The position numbers and the translations under genes are program-made. Below the pieces are notes generated by a model, which was given only the letters and a program-made list of their open reading frames with translations, was not told the origin of the DNA and ran no database searches. From the NCBI GenBank assembly GCA_946811185.2, contig OX328106.1, positions 11,946,777-12,010,776 on the forward strand: 64,000 nt of DNA, read 5' to 3'. The stretch's first letter is position 1, and the number at the start of each line of letters is the position of its first letter. This DNA comes from Hippopus hippopus. Its lineage: Eukaryota; Mollusca; Bivalvia; Cardiida; Cardiidae. Below, in pieces: positions 40,885 through 52,700 of the stretch.

Positions 40885-41735
40885 AAATTTGATTGAAGGT
40901 TTCGTCTGCTGTATTTTTTCCTGCATTAAAAAAATTGAACTTCCGGTTGCCCCATTTTGGTTTTTGAGAGATTAGAATACCGTCACAAATGCATATTGTG
41001 AAAAAAACATCATCAATCTATCGTGGAAATATCATTCTTTTCAATGGTACATGGATTTGTTCTATTACATGCCGACAGAAGATTTTCTCTGTAAAACATT
41101 AACGACCTATCCGCTATACCCCAAGATCCGCTACTGCCTAATCGACTGTACCCCGATTCAGAAATAAGAATGTAAGCTCCAGTATTATTTTTGTTAGTAT
41201 GTCTGGCGCGGCAACAAAATCTGATAAATAACACCGGAGATATCCATCAAATTGAAGGTAACACTATTCAAAATATCTCGAGACACGGTCCTTCAAATTT
41301 TTCTATCACGAAATCCCATGTCAAATCGATTCCTTATGCCTCAAAGAAAATCAGTCAAGATTGATCGAAATCCAGTCGTAATTTCGTGGCTAAATGTAAA
41401 TAATGGGATTACCAAAGCATGATGGTTATCACCATGAAAGCTTTATGAAAAGATCCAGCCTGTGCCATTTCAGGAAGTGTTTGTTTGGCAACCATTTTGA
41501 AATTAGTGTCTAGCCTAGCCTTCCGGCTCCGGATGACAAGACTTTGAGTAACGGCAGTTAGGGCCACTGATTCAATCAAATTACAATTATTTATAAACTA
41601 GGCTTTGAAAATAATACGAGTCTGTAAAGTCAAGGTGCTTTTTTGCTTCCCGTTGTTGAAAGACCGTGTTGATGAATGCAATCATCCAGTTTCTTTACAC
41701 ATGCAAAGGAAAATATAAAGTTCACATAGTCTTCA
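40885..41735. other. Unassigned DNA, candidate upstream region of the unidentified gene
   Basis: No exon in the required phase was found. Part of it (41080-41260) is a diverged repeat related to 37840-37960. Confidence 0.3.
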
Positions 41736-41740
41736 ACCAG

Positions 41741-42952
41741 ATGCATATATACTCAAAGGCAAATGAAAGTATACAGTTTTTGATCTCTCATAATTTTCTC
41801 ATTTTTCATGTTTTTGACCTGAAATCTTTAAAAACATGTTTCTAATGGGTTTGACATGATATTCTGTCATTAACTTACACATTGCCACACTTGACTGGCT
41901 ACAGTGCAGGTACATGGCGATTTTGCATATCTGCACCAGCAACCTATTGGACAATCAGTGTATCGCTGTAAACCTTTTTCTGAAAAAAGGCCAGCCTTTT
42001 CTTTTTTCTATCAAATAATGGAACGGCTTTCAGAAGCCGATAGAAATTGTGTCATTAAAATTGTGCAAACTGGTTGTTCAAGACCATTCTGTGACTTGTT
42101 TCTTGCAATGTACACAAGTCACGGTTGATCGGCTGTGAAGGTGCTATGAGTTGAAGGAACTGCCTTCTGGTTGACCTAAAGTAATTATGTCGAAGTAAGA
42201 CCGTGCATCAGCGGGTGGAATGGTACATGAAATCAACATTGCAAGGTCCTAGTGAATCACTTAAGTGAAACTGAATCAGGGTGATGTGCAGTGTCTGCAC
42301 TCAATCAAACTTAGTTAAATTCAAAGCCATGAACATGGTTTTGAATCATTTGAGATCTGCAATCAATAAATGGGAACGAGGTTTGGTAACATCACATGAA
42401 AGTGTTTGGAAATTTGGCGGAACTGGTTAAAAAGTATGCCAAAGAGAGTTAACTTGTCACAGATACCCATCCAGAGGCCTGATTATTGAAGGAAAATGAA
42501 TCTGATCAAAACTCTTACAGATCGAAATGGAAACATTTTCTTGTCTTTAAAAGAAATAGGGACCTGCATGGCTTATAAGTAAAGAGTTCGATCCCGACCC
42601 GAAGTGTTTCGATTTCGTGCGAGTTTCCTTTGGCAAGACATTTGAAGGCCTGATCGTAGACTAAAATAATGTTGAGAGCGACGTGAAACACTATTTAATC
42701 CAACAACCATTGAAAACCCCCGTCGTAACAAAAAAGTATTTTGCTAACCTTTAAGAAATAACCCCCCCTTTTTTTTTGTTGATATTGGCGTATTGCGGAC
42801 ATTTTTTTTTGTTTGTTTTTGTTTTTGGCATTTAGAAATGACTGGGCCATCGCAAGAAAAAGATTGCAAGGGCCTAGCTTTAACTATTTTGCCAAAATAG
42901 CCAAAATTGAAAGCTGTATACTTTCTTTTGCCTCTGAGTATATCTGTGCATA
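41741..42952. mobile_element. Decayed element bounded by about 38-bp inverted repeats
   Basis: Left ATATACTCAAAGGCAAATG and AAGTATACAG (41741-41778) mirror CTGTATACTTTCTTTTGCC and TCTGAGTATAT (42913-42952). The interior has broken frames, one with KIVQTGCSRPF; no family assigned. Confidence 0.5.
42553..42705 (+). mobile_element. SINE fragment
   Basis: GAGTTCGATCCCGACCC B-box and TAAAATAATGTTGAGAGCGA tail. Confidence 0.5.
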
Positions 42953-42959
42953 GGCAAAT

Positions 42960-43860
42960 TGCAGTTTAAAGTCCCTCTCATGGTGTTTCCCCTGTTCAAT
43001 GTGATGTAGTATCATTTATGAGTTTTTTACGAGAAACTTAGATTCTCGGAAAGAAAAACCTAAAATATATCAAACCGAGGCCTAGACCATCTCCTTTCCA
43101 GAAAATTTTAAACATTCTAAGAAATATTTTTTGTTTCTTTAGAATCTAAAGAATGAATTGTTTTTACGAACATTGATCAAATTTGTTCAAAGCAATCTAG
43201 ATCTCTGCAACATTAAGAGTAAAAAGAAACAAACAAATAAACTGCTAATTACTGTGCTTTCATCTCATTTGAGTTTGTCATTAAGCTAAATATGATGTCA
43301 TATTAATTACTGTTTGAGGTTTATAAACACCTTCTTTAAACGAGTACATGTACTGTATTCCTTTTGTGTTTATTCAAAGATCTAAGGGTAATCTGATTAA
43401 GTGCTGAGCATCTTCACGAAATATTGAATGACCAAAAACAGAGACTCTTATTCTGTAAACATTCTTTGTTACTTTTATCATCGAATTCCTGGTAGAGGAA
43501 TTCTATGATCTTCAAATTGGGGAGAAATGTACCGCATCCAGTACACGAAAATGTGATGGTTCTTATTTGAATTATTGTGGTTTAAAGATTTATGTCTCTC
43601 TAAAATTCCACCAGGACTCACCAAGCAGTTTTGGAGGAGCAGTTGTTTAAAAAAAAAAAAAAAAAAAATGGACGTGGCACACCCACAGCTTAATTTGTTG
43701 TACAAATATGTTTGAGGATGCATTAACAGTTTTTTTTTTTTTTTTTTCAGCCAAATCACTGCGACAAATGATCCTGGTCACAATGACTTTTGTCAAATAT
43801 CGAAAAGGCTGTTGGACCGACCGGGGATAGTACTGCCAACCCAAGGATTACAAGCCAAGA
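42960..43860. other. Nothing identified apart from A and T tracts
   Basis: A tract at about 43649-43667 and T tract at about 43731-43748; no reliable coding signal. Confidence 0.4.
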
Positions 43861-43869
43861 CAAAACTGA

Positions 43870-45752
43870 GCTGCCAGGGCTCAGCTCATACATTGTTTGT
43901 TACGGTAATGCTTGACAACCGCTTACGAAAATGGGCAGAATCTAATGATATTATTCATGATTGTCAATACGGTTTTCGTCAAAAGCGTAGTACAGTCGAT
44001 CTCGTTTTCATTCTTAGTTCAATTGTAAACAAAGTAATTAAGCATGAGAGGAGAAAGCTGTACTGCTCTTTTGTCAATTTCCAAAAGGCATTTGATTTAG
44101 TTTATAGAAACGGCATATGGCAAAAACTACTTACGGTGCATCTACCAAAATTGTTAAGATGTTAAGGGCTATTTATCATACAGTAAAGTCTTGCGTACGG
44201 TCTTATATGGTACCTATTCGGAATTCTTTGCGAGTAACGCAGGTGTCAAGCAAGGCGAACCCTTATCACCATTTTTGTTCATTTTATTCATAAATGATAT
44301 GTATGAAAACATCGAGATACAAGATGATGATGCATTTACTATCGAGGACTTAAAGATTTTCATAATGCTCTTTGCTGATGACACAGTTTTTTATCATAAC
44401 CGGGAAGGTCTAGAAAGTCTTTTAAATCAATTGCATAACTATTGTAATAGATGGGGCATTAGCGTCAATGTTGAGAAAACGGTAGTCATGATATTTAAAA
44501 CGGGACCTCGACAAGAAAACGCACATTTTTATCATAATGGCAAACGCCTGAATGATGTTTCCAAATTTTCCTACTTAGATGTCACGTCATCTTGCAATGG
44601 AAGTTTTTATCAAGCACAAAAGTCTTTAGGAGAACAAGCCAATAGAGCATTTTTTTTCTTTGTACGCTCTTTTTAACAAAGTAGACTTTGATATCAGGGA
44701 TAAACTTACGTTGTTTGATTCTATGATGAGCCCTATATTGTTTTATAGTTCTGAGGTGTGGGGTTTTCATAAATCACCTGACATAGAAAAGGTATACTTA
44801 AAATGTATGAGAAACATTCTCCGGCTTAACCGCAGCGTTTAAACTGCGGCTATCCATGGAGAGTTGGGCCGTTTTCCATTATACGTTATGCGTAAAGTTA
44901 GAATTATAAATTACTGGTTTAAAGTTACCCAGTCTCCAGACAGCTTAATGTTTAAGATTTTGTTTGGATGCACTTAAGCTTATGATAATGATACAAATTT
45001 CTGTAAAACATGGGCTGGTAATATTAAGCAATTACTGTGTAACCTTGGTTTTCAATACCATGCTTGTGGCGTAGCACTGATGTAAATAATGCGCATTTCT
45101 GCTGTGACACAGCGAATATATGATCAATATTTACGACAGCATTTTGGTGAAATCCAAGCGTCCAGCAAACTTGTTGTGTATTTACTTTTTAAAAATAATT
45201 TCCTATTTGAACATTGTTTAGCCTGTGTTTCAAATTCAAAGCACAGAACGGCTCTGTGTAAATTAAGATGCCCTGATCACAAGTTGGCAATAGAGGTTGA
45301 ACGTCGTCATGGTATTCCATGCAATGAAATGTACAAAATGTAATATGAATGCCGTTGAGGGCGAATATCACTTTGTTTTAGTTTGTCCGTTTTATCGACA
45401 ACTTAGATCAGAAATTTTACTAAAGTATTACTGCAGATGGTCTACAAAAAACAAATTTATTCACTTGCTTACCAGTACATCGACTGTACTGCTTAACAAA
45501 CTGGCTAAATTTGTTTACATGTATAATGCTTTTGATCTCCGTCAGACCTCATGTTGAAAAAAAAAAATTTTTTTTTTTAAAACATATTGGTACTGATACA
45601 ATTATCTCTTCTTTTTTTCAACTGTTCTTTATACTTTTCTCGTAATTGATACTATACCATGTGTATTCATGTTCTGCCTTCGCACAAGGCAATAAAACAT
45701 TATAAACAATGTTTTTCGCCAAATAAAGGATTTGACTTGACTTGACTTGACT
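43870..45752 (+). mobile_element. Degenerate non-LTR (LINE) retrotransposon, 5' truncated
   Basis: Reverse-transcriptase blocks occur in order but in shifting frames: YGFRQKRSTVDLVF and FQKAFDLVYRNGIW (to about 44165); GVKQGEPLSPFLFILFINDM and the catalytic LFADDTVFY (44191-44676); LFDSMMSPILFYSSEVWG (44660-44842); then the C-terminal block DHKLAIEVERRHGIPCNE and CTKCNMNAVEGEYHFVLVCP (45089-45557). Stops at about 44840, 44977 and 45083 and several frameshifts make it dead. The 3' end is AATAAAGGA followed by tandem TTGAC units ending about 45752, a typical LINE tail. Exact clade not assigned. Confidence 0.85.
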
Positions 45753-45759
45753 TGGTAAG

Positions 45760-46155
45760 TCGGCCCATTCCTGAGGAAAATGGCTTGATCTGCACATAAT
45801 GAGGATGACCACGTGAAAAACTTGTAGTACTTAGGCTCTTATCAGAAATAATTAGCACATTTGTGAGGTAAAACAAGTATAAAAAGACCATCGGTGCCTT
45901 TGTGAGTTGATTTACGATGTAGTTTCGGTAAAGTACAGGTTCGGTGGATTGACGAGTGAGTGAATTGGAGGTTTAGGTAACAAGTATTAGATAACAATAT
46001 TTTTACCGTGACGTTTTTCAAACCATATATCTGTCGTAGATTTATTCATCGTTTAACTCTTTAATTTCTGGGCATATGTAATTTTTTTTAGGATATGGTT
46101 TAAAATATGAAACTGGGTGTGTGTGAAAATCGTCATGGTGCATTAACACCTAATC
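45760..46155. other. Nothing identified
   Basis: Single-copy DNA between two LINE fragments. Confidence 0.4.
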
Positions 46156-46159
46156 ATCT

Positions 46160-46402
46160 TACTTACGTTTACTTACGTTCCCTGGACCGCAGGTAAGCCT
46201 TCGGCTTCTAAATCGACGCCACCCCCCTGTTTGGTTTCTTTGACTGTTTGTATAGGTGTAGTAGCAGCTTGGAGTGGATTTCAATGGGTGGTTTTTCCAA
46301 TGGTCAATGGTTGTTGAGTCTACTTTTGAATGAGTTAGCACTTAGTTCGTTTACAACATCGTTTCTTAGAGAATTCCAAATGTCTATGATCCGATTGCTA
46401 AA
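46160..46402 (-). mobile_element. Second LINE 3' fragment (C-terminus of reverse transcriptase)
   Basis: On the minus strand the frame beginning at about 46396 reads RIIDIWNSLRNDVVNELSAN then SFKSRLNNHW, the usual C-terminal signature of CR1/Jockey-type reverse transcriptases. The element ends with repeated ACGTAAGTAA units at about 46160-46182. A long A-rich tract abuts its 5' side. Confidence 0.6.
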
Positions 46403-46421
46403 AAAAAAAAAAAAAGAAAGG

Positions 46422-46453
<32 letters not shown>
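46400..46453 (+). repeat. A-rich tract
   Basis: Two A runs separated by GAAAGG. Confidence 0.95.
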
Positions 46454-46455
<2 letters not shown>

Positions 46456-46769
46456 GTAGCTCTGTATTTGATTTTTTTTTTTTATGTAAATATAATTTGT
46501 AATCATTACCCTTTGCCCTTTTTTCGAGTATTTTCTGCCAGTTTGATCATAGGGTTACTCGTTCTGTCGATTTTATGCAATATCTTATATCCTGTTACCG
46601 AAACCTTCAATAGGTTTATTTTAAGTCCAATGTGCCAAACTTGTCTGTTTCCGAAATATATCTGTCACTCGCGTGTCTTCTTTCCAGACAATCTATCAGA
46701 ACATTATCTTCCGCTAAGTGGCATTTTTCAAATACAAACCTATCTGATTTGTGTAGTATACTGCAGCAG

Positions 46770-47185
46770 GTCTATCCCACAGATAGATATAAATGAACAG
46801 TTTGTGTTTGTATAAGGGGACACTTATACTGTCTTACTATAGAGCTAGCTTTTGTTGCGATGTGGTAGAGCGTTCGACTTGGGACTTGGAGGTCCTAGGT
46901 TCAAATCCTAGGTTATTTGGCCAGAAGTGTTACATCGGCACCCACCGTAAAAACCCACTTAGTTGAGAAATAGAGTAACAGTAATTGAAGGATTCGTGGA
47001 CGAATCTGAACATATGGCGGGGGAGTATGTAGTATATTGGTCTATCCCACATACAGATATAAATGTATAGCTTGTGTTCTTATAAAGGGACACTAATACT
47101 ACCTTGCTATAGAGCTAGCTGTTGTAGCGACGCGGTAGAGTGTTCGCTTTGGTACTTGGAGGTCCTAGGTTCAAATGCCGTCTTG
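46770..47185 (+). repeat. Two direct copies of a tRNA-like (SINE) segment
   Basis: GTCTATCCCACA, then ATAGAGCTAGCT, then GTAGAG and CTTGGAGGTCCTAGGTTCAA recur at 46770-46913 and 47038-47180. GGTTCAAATCC and a GCGAYGYGGTAGAG block resemble Pol III B and A boxes. Confidence 0.8.
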
Positions 47186-47199
47186 GAAGGTTATTTGGT

Positions 47200-48220
47200 C
47201 AGAACTGTTTCATTTGGGCATTCTGGGTACAGAACCAGACTACTTTTCAAAACGACAACCGTTACTTCGAATTTCAAAATAAATAAACGTTTATACAATA
47301 AAACGTTACCTGTTACGATTCCTCCAGCTATGGTTAGCTACATGTAGCATACATGTAATCTATGCACCAGTCATTTATAAAAACAGCCCCAACAGACTTG
47401 GGAAATAGCTTCGGTATGAGCCCAGACATTTCTTGTTGTCTGTGGTAAAAACCCTGCACAAATCCCGGTTTCCTTAGTCTATATTTAGAACCTGTATTCA
47501 AAGATGTGCAGTAAAACAATAGTATTTTTCCCGTTTGAAATAACTGAATTTTTAAGAAATTTGGATCGAAAAGCAGGCTAGATTTTTCCACAGAGGTATT
47601 GTTTATAACCATTTTCTCCATTGCTACTTTATTAGCAGCGGGTTTTAGTTCACATACCGCGTATTAATATTTATCCTGTACAGGAAAGTGATTCGTCATA
47701 GCAGACAGGTCAAATCTTCGAAGAATATGACATGCGCAGACAACAGCTAATCAGCAATCCGGTGTTGAGCGGCTAGACAATTCTACGAATTAAGCCGCTG
47801 CAATCATACATAAAGATGATTCTATTTTCTGTAGCACATTTTTTTTTTCGTTTTAAAACGCTATAACCCTCTATTTACGGCGTCGAATTTATAATCTGAA
47901 GAATCTGTGTGCAACTTTTAATCTGACGACAGATTAAAGTAAAGAAAAAGAAAGCAAAGTAATATTTACATCACAGTTGATGTAAGAGACTACACATAAT
48001 GTCACAAGACGATGCGTTTTTCTTTACGCTATTGTGAAAGAAAAGTGATCAACACATATTCAAAGTCAACAAGGTTTGTCGACATTTTGCCACGCTTTAT
48101 ACTGCATGTTTTATTTATCAACACAATTTCTCATTTTATAATTCACCAAGAGTAATTTTTCCTTGTGACTCAGCACTTTCGAAATCAGTCGTTCTTCATT
48201 CAAACGTGTTCTGAGAACTG
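47200..48220. other. Nothing identified
   Basis: No MITE, SINE or exon recognised here, which is unusual for this window. Confidence 0.4.
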
Positions 48221-48225
48221 GACAA

Positions 48226-48362
48226 AACTTTGGACTTGTCCAAATTCCAAAACATTTGCAGACGACAAATTAAATAGGCTGAAATATGATAAGCCTTTTA
48301 TTTAAAGTTGTGAAAAATTATTAAATGGTGGGTAATGTAGAAAATGTAAATTTCCAGATGTA
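48226..48362 (+). mobile_element. PB-MITE, left half
   Basis: AAACTTTGGACTTGTCC and ACATTTGCAGACGACAAA arm; hairpin decayed. Confidence 0.6.
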
Positions 48363-48699
48363 AAATTTTTGCGGGTTAATGTTAGAATCCCTATCCAGAA
48401 ATTAGGGGGTCAAAAGTCAAATGTGGGGGTCAAATTTCTGTGTATGATTTTCAAATAAACGATGAATTAACAAATGTTCAATTTCATTCATGTTTCATTG
48501 AAATCACTATTTAAATATCAGTTTGTTCATTCATACAGACAAAAAACTTTGTAATTTTGATTTAGGCACGCCAGAAGAGGTGCAACTATAGTATTTTAGT
48601 GGGGCAAGTGAGTAAAAAGCTTGTCAAAAACATGCTCTGGAGAAAACAATGAAACTGCTGTTTTCAAACACCAACTCCATAAAGGGTCTTTAACCATGG

Positions 48700-48855
48700 G
48701 ATTGTATGGTGAACCCTTTACCAGCATTTTCTCCTTGTCCCACAATATTTTCTATTCTTCCAAAGATGAATCCAACCAACTGAATTTGAGCACATTGAGC
48801 CACATTTAAATCATTGCCTGCAAATGCTCTCATTATGATTTTGACTGGATGATAA
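48700..48855 (-). mobile_element. PB-MITE, right half
   Basis: CCAGCATTTTCTCCTTGTCC hairpin arm and the arm GCCTGCAAATGCTCTC. Confidence 0.6.
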
Positions 48856-48867
48856 AAATTGAGACCC

Positions 48868-49055
48868 ATTGGCATTGAAAGCACTTACAGACAACAGATC
48901 ATATGAAACTCAAATCAAAGGATTTGACTCTGATAGAGTAGAAAGCATTGTGAGAAAGGAGAAAATGATGGTTGCTAAAAAAATCATTTTCTCATGATCT
49001 TTATAGAGCCTTTTTCAGGGTCGTGAAAACGCAGGAGCGTGTGGTAGAGGGTTAA
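48868..49055 (+). mobile_element. PB-MITE, worn
   Basis: Arm TTGAAAGCACTTACAGAC; right end GTGTGGTAGAGGGTTAA. Confidence 0.65.
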
Positions 49056-49269
49056 AGGCTTAAACTGACTTAAAACTAGATTTATTACCTTTTCTACCTG
49101 TTCTGAAATAAATTAATCACATCAAAATTCAGTCATGACCAAGATTCAGATAAATCTACTGTCATTAGCTTTGGTCACAGATCCAAATTCAGACTGCTGT
49201 TGCTTATGCACTCTAATCTTAATTTTCTGTGTAAGACAACTGGACCTGTATGCACCAACTAATCTACAG

Positions 49270-49430
49270 TGCAGTCTAAGTCTTAATTTAGATAAAGTAA
49301 CATAACTGGTTTACCGTTTTGCCAAACAGAAGTTGTGGTACTTTGAAATTTCGAAAATTTTTAAAAATAAGTCAAGAATGCTATCAATAATGGATGGTGA
49401 ATAGATACAGGACCTGTGTTGATTTAAACC
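49270..49430. mobile_element. ACCAAC MITE, worn
   Basis: Centre AACTGGTTTACCGTTTTGCC and right end ATGGATGGTGAATAGA. Confidence 0.6.
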
Positions 49431-49437
49431 CTTTACC

Positions 49438-49651
49438 ATACTACCCTGAGTTTAACAACACTGATGGAGGGGGGTTTTGAAAACATTATGGGAAAAGGAG
49501 AAAATGCTGATAACCAGCATTTTCTCTTTTTCCCACAATGTTTTTTACTCTCTGGAAGCAGATTTTGTGTTTTGAATAACATTTATCTTGTCTTCTGCAA
49601 ATACCAGTACTTCTATTAGGCCGGGCTAAAATTTTGTTATTTTGTAAAAAG
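49438..49651 (-). mobile_element. PB-MITE copy just upstream of ERI1
   Basis: TTAA at 49434-49437 and 49652-49655; it lies 50 bp before the ERI1 start and could overlap its promoter or leader intron. Confidence 0.85.
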
Positions 49652-49691
49652 TTAAGACTAATTTTTTTTCTCTAATTATATATTTATAGCA

Positions 49692-49706
49692 ATGAAGAAT
49701 GAATAA
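49692..49706 (+). promoter_or_regulatory. Four-codon upstream ORF overlapping the ERI1 start
   Basis: ATG AAG AAT GAA TAA ends on the A of the ERI1 ATG (arrangement TAATGG). A possible splice acceptor (TATATATTTATAG) ends just upstream at 49689, so the uORF is in the mRNA only if the leader is joined there or transcription starts upstream. If present it would make ERI1 translation depend on termination-reinitiation or leaky scanning. Confidence 0.4.
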
Positions 49707-52700
49707 TGGCCTCTGGGACAAAACCGAAAGTGTATAAAGAAGGCCAATACAGTGATCCTATATTTAAAAAGATATCAAGAATCAATGGAGAGATTAATCG
49801 ACTCACCAGAAAGGAAATTCAAGACAAGCTCAAAGAACACCATCTTGATACAAGGTATTGATTTGATTATGTATACATCTTTCACCCAGTTCTTTCTGTC
49901 AGGGAAAGATGGCTTCATTAGGCAGGTATCCTGTGTGGTAATAGATTAATTCTTTGACTTACCACTTGAATGACTAAATTTTGGACTGGACCAAATTGAA
50001 AGCATTTGCAGATGGCAAATTGAATGTTGCTAAACTGATGATTTCTCTTCTTGAATGGGTAGAAAATATTGTGGGAAAACGAGAAAATGCTGGTTACCAG
50101 CATTTTCTCTTTTTCTCACAATGATTTCAATAGTCTAATCTACCAGGGTTGCTATACATTAGGATTGTGTGGTAGTGTGTTAGCCCTTTACCAATGCACT
50201 GAATTTTAGACTTGCCCAATTTGAAAGCATTTGCAGATGTCAAGTTGAAGATGACAAACATGGCTCAAATGAGGCTCTTTCTCCTTTTCTCACAATGATT
50301 TCAATAATCTAATCTATCAGGGTTGTTATAATTTGGGAATGTGTGGTAAAGGGTGAACACTTTACCGAATTTTAGACCTGTCCAATTTGAAACCATTTGC
50401 AAGTGTCAAATTGAAAATGGCACAAATGTGGCTCAAATGAGGGTGTTTGTCTGTGAAAGGGAAGAAAACATTATGGATAAGGGTGAAAATGTTGCTTACC
50501 AGCATTATTATCCTTTTCTCACAATATTTTGAAAGGCCCTCGTCTTCAGACTTTTTAAAGCATGGTGTTGTGTGGTAATTTGTAAACCATTATAGAAGGA
50601 ATACCACTTTTTACAACCCTGCAGTGGACTATTCTTTGAAAACAATGTGGGAGAAAAAATTGCTTGTAATATGTGCAATACACTGTACCTGCAAAACTGT
50701 ATGTGCATGTACTTCCCAAGTACTGGATAGACATCATATGGTAGATATTGTTTAATAATTACAATTCACAGCTCTTTGTCTACATTTAACGCTGAACAGC
50801 AAATAGATATGAGCTGTGCTCTGTGCAAAAAGGTACTGTACATGTATCTGCAAAAAGTACCAACCGATGTCTGTCTGCGCAGGCTTACCTGGGTCGAAAC
50901 TTTTTGCTATTGGTCAATTTTCTGCATGTCAAAGGACTGATCTACCAGATGATTCAGTCAAATGTTTTTTTTTACAAGGACTTTATGGATCCATTATTAT
51001 TATGATGATCTAGGTGGTAGAATGCATCACGGAGATGAATTAAAACGCTTTTTCCAGGGAGGAGCTCATATGTATACTGAGCACACACTTTATGATATGG
51101 TAAATGAGAATCAGTTAAACATGATCACTGGTTTATCTAGTCATATACAGTTCTCCACTGTATTATTGAATTGTGAAAAAACACTAAAATTATGAAAGAT
51201 TCAAGATTTTTGTTTCATACTTTTTGATTTGTGTTTGTTTTAGTTGCTTTAACCCTTTACCAAACAATCCTGTGATTTAACAACCATGAGGAAAAATACT
51301 GTTAAAAAGGTTGTTGGAAAAGAAGATCAACGTTTTTTATAAGTCACAGCCAATCTCATAATTTGAGCCACATTTAAATTGTGGTCGGCAAATGATTTTC
51401 AAGTTAGCAAAGTCTAAAATTTTGCTGTGTGGTAAAGAGTTAATATTGAAGTTAGTAAACAATAACATGTCAGACACACATTGTTGTCAGTTTGATGTCT
51501 TCTTCCTTGTAAATAATTTTTGAGTTTGTCATCAGAACATCTCAATAGGTTTAAATCTGCATTAACCCTTTCCCAAACAAACCCGTGTTTTGATGTGTCC
51601 GCAGTAAAAGTCTTTTGAAAACATTTTGGGAAAAGGAGAAATTGCTCATTATGAGCAATTTCTCCTTTTGCCACAGTGTTTTCTACTCTATTGGAGAAAT
51701 GTCTGTCATTTTTAAAAAAATGTAAAATTGTTGTCTGCATACTCTTTCGGGTTTAGAAGAGTCTAAAATTTGTCGTTTGGGAAAGGGTTAAATGTGAGAA
51801 TCTTCTTTCTTATCAAAAAGTTGACGTGATCAAAGTACATTTGAGCTGTGCTCTGTGGGAAAGGGTTTTAATGCACACGCAAAAAGTATTTACTCATGTA
51901 AGCATGCACAGTCTGTGCAGGCTATCATAGGTCAAACTTTTTGCTATTTGTGAGTTTTCTACATGTGAAAGGACCATTCTACCTCATGATTTATTCGGAT
52001 GTTGGACAGATGAGATTTCGTAGATCCATAGTTATGTGATGAATAGTTTTATTATTATGCATCACAGAGATGCATTAAGCCCCTTTCTCCCAGAGAATGA
52101 CTAATTTTTTTGTACTTTCTGTTTGCTTCTAAAGAGGTGTAAAAGAAGTGTTGACAAAGCGGCTCAAAAACTTTTACAAAAGTCGAAAGCTATCTAAGCC
52201 CCAGGGAGGAACAAACTATGATTATTTGGCAGTGATAGATTTTGAAGCCACATGTGATGAAGGAAACACCAGCTACCGTCACGAAATTATTGAATTTCCA
52301 GTTGTTTTAGTAGACGTTGATTCCAGAGAAGTAGTAAGTATAGCAGCATTTTTAGCTTGGCTGCTTTTGAAGAAAACATGAAGCCATAATAGCCCAGACA
52401 TCTTTGCCTTTGTTGTTGTCTGCTTAGTCATGCTAAAACATTGGCATTTTATAATATCTCTGCCATTACTGAAGGATAGTGCACCTTAATGGGATTCGTG
52501 TAACATCGCCTTTCATCGCCAAAAAAGTGTACGGATTCGGTTAAGACTAGGGTATCCGTAATTGATTGGCCGATAGACGCTGCTTCCCCACATCGATTAC
52601 GGATAACCCAAGTCTTAGCCGAATCTGTACAATTTTGGCGATGAAAGGCGATGTTAAAAGAATTCCATTAGGGTGCCCTATCCTGAAGATACATTCTTCT

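Noticed and set aside
42301..42560. Tc1-like transposase remnant
   Set aside because: Some frames look faintly HTH-like, but too many stops and no catalytic motif to support it.
46850..46920. Possible tRNA genes in the duplicated segment
   Set aside because: Stem pairing is poor and the segment is repeated with its leader; better explained as SINE-derived.
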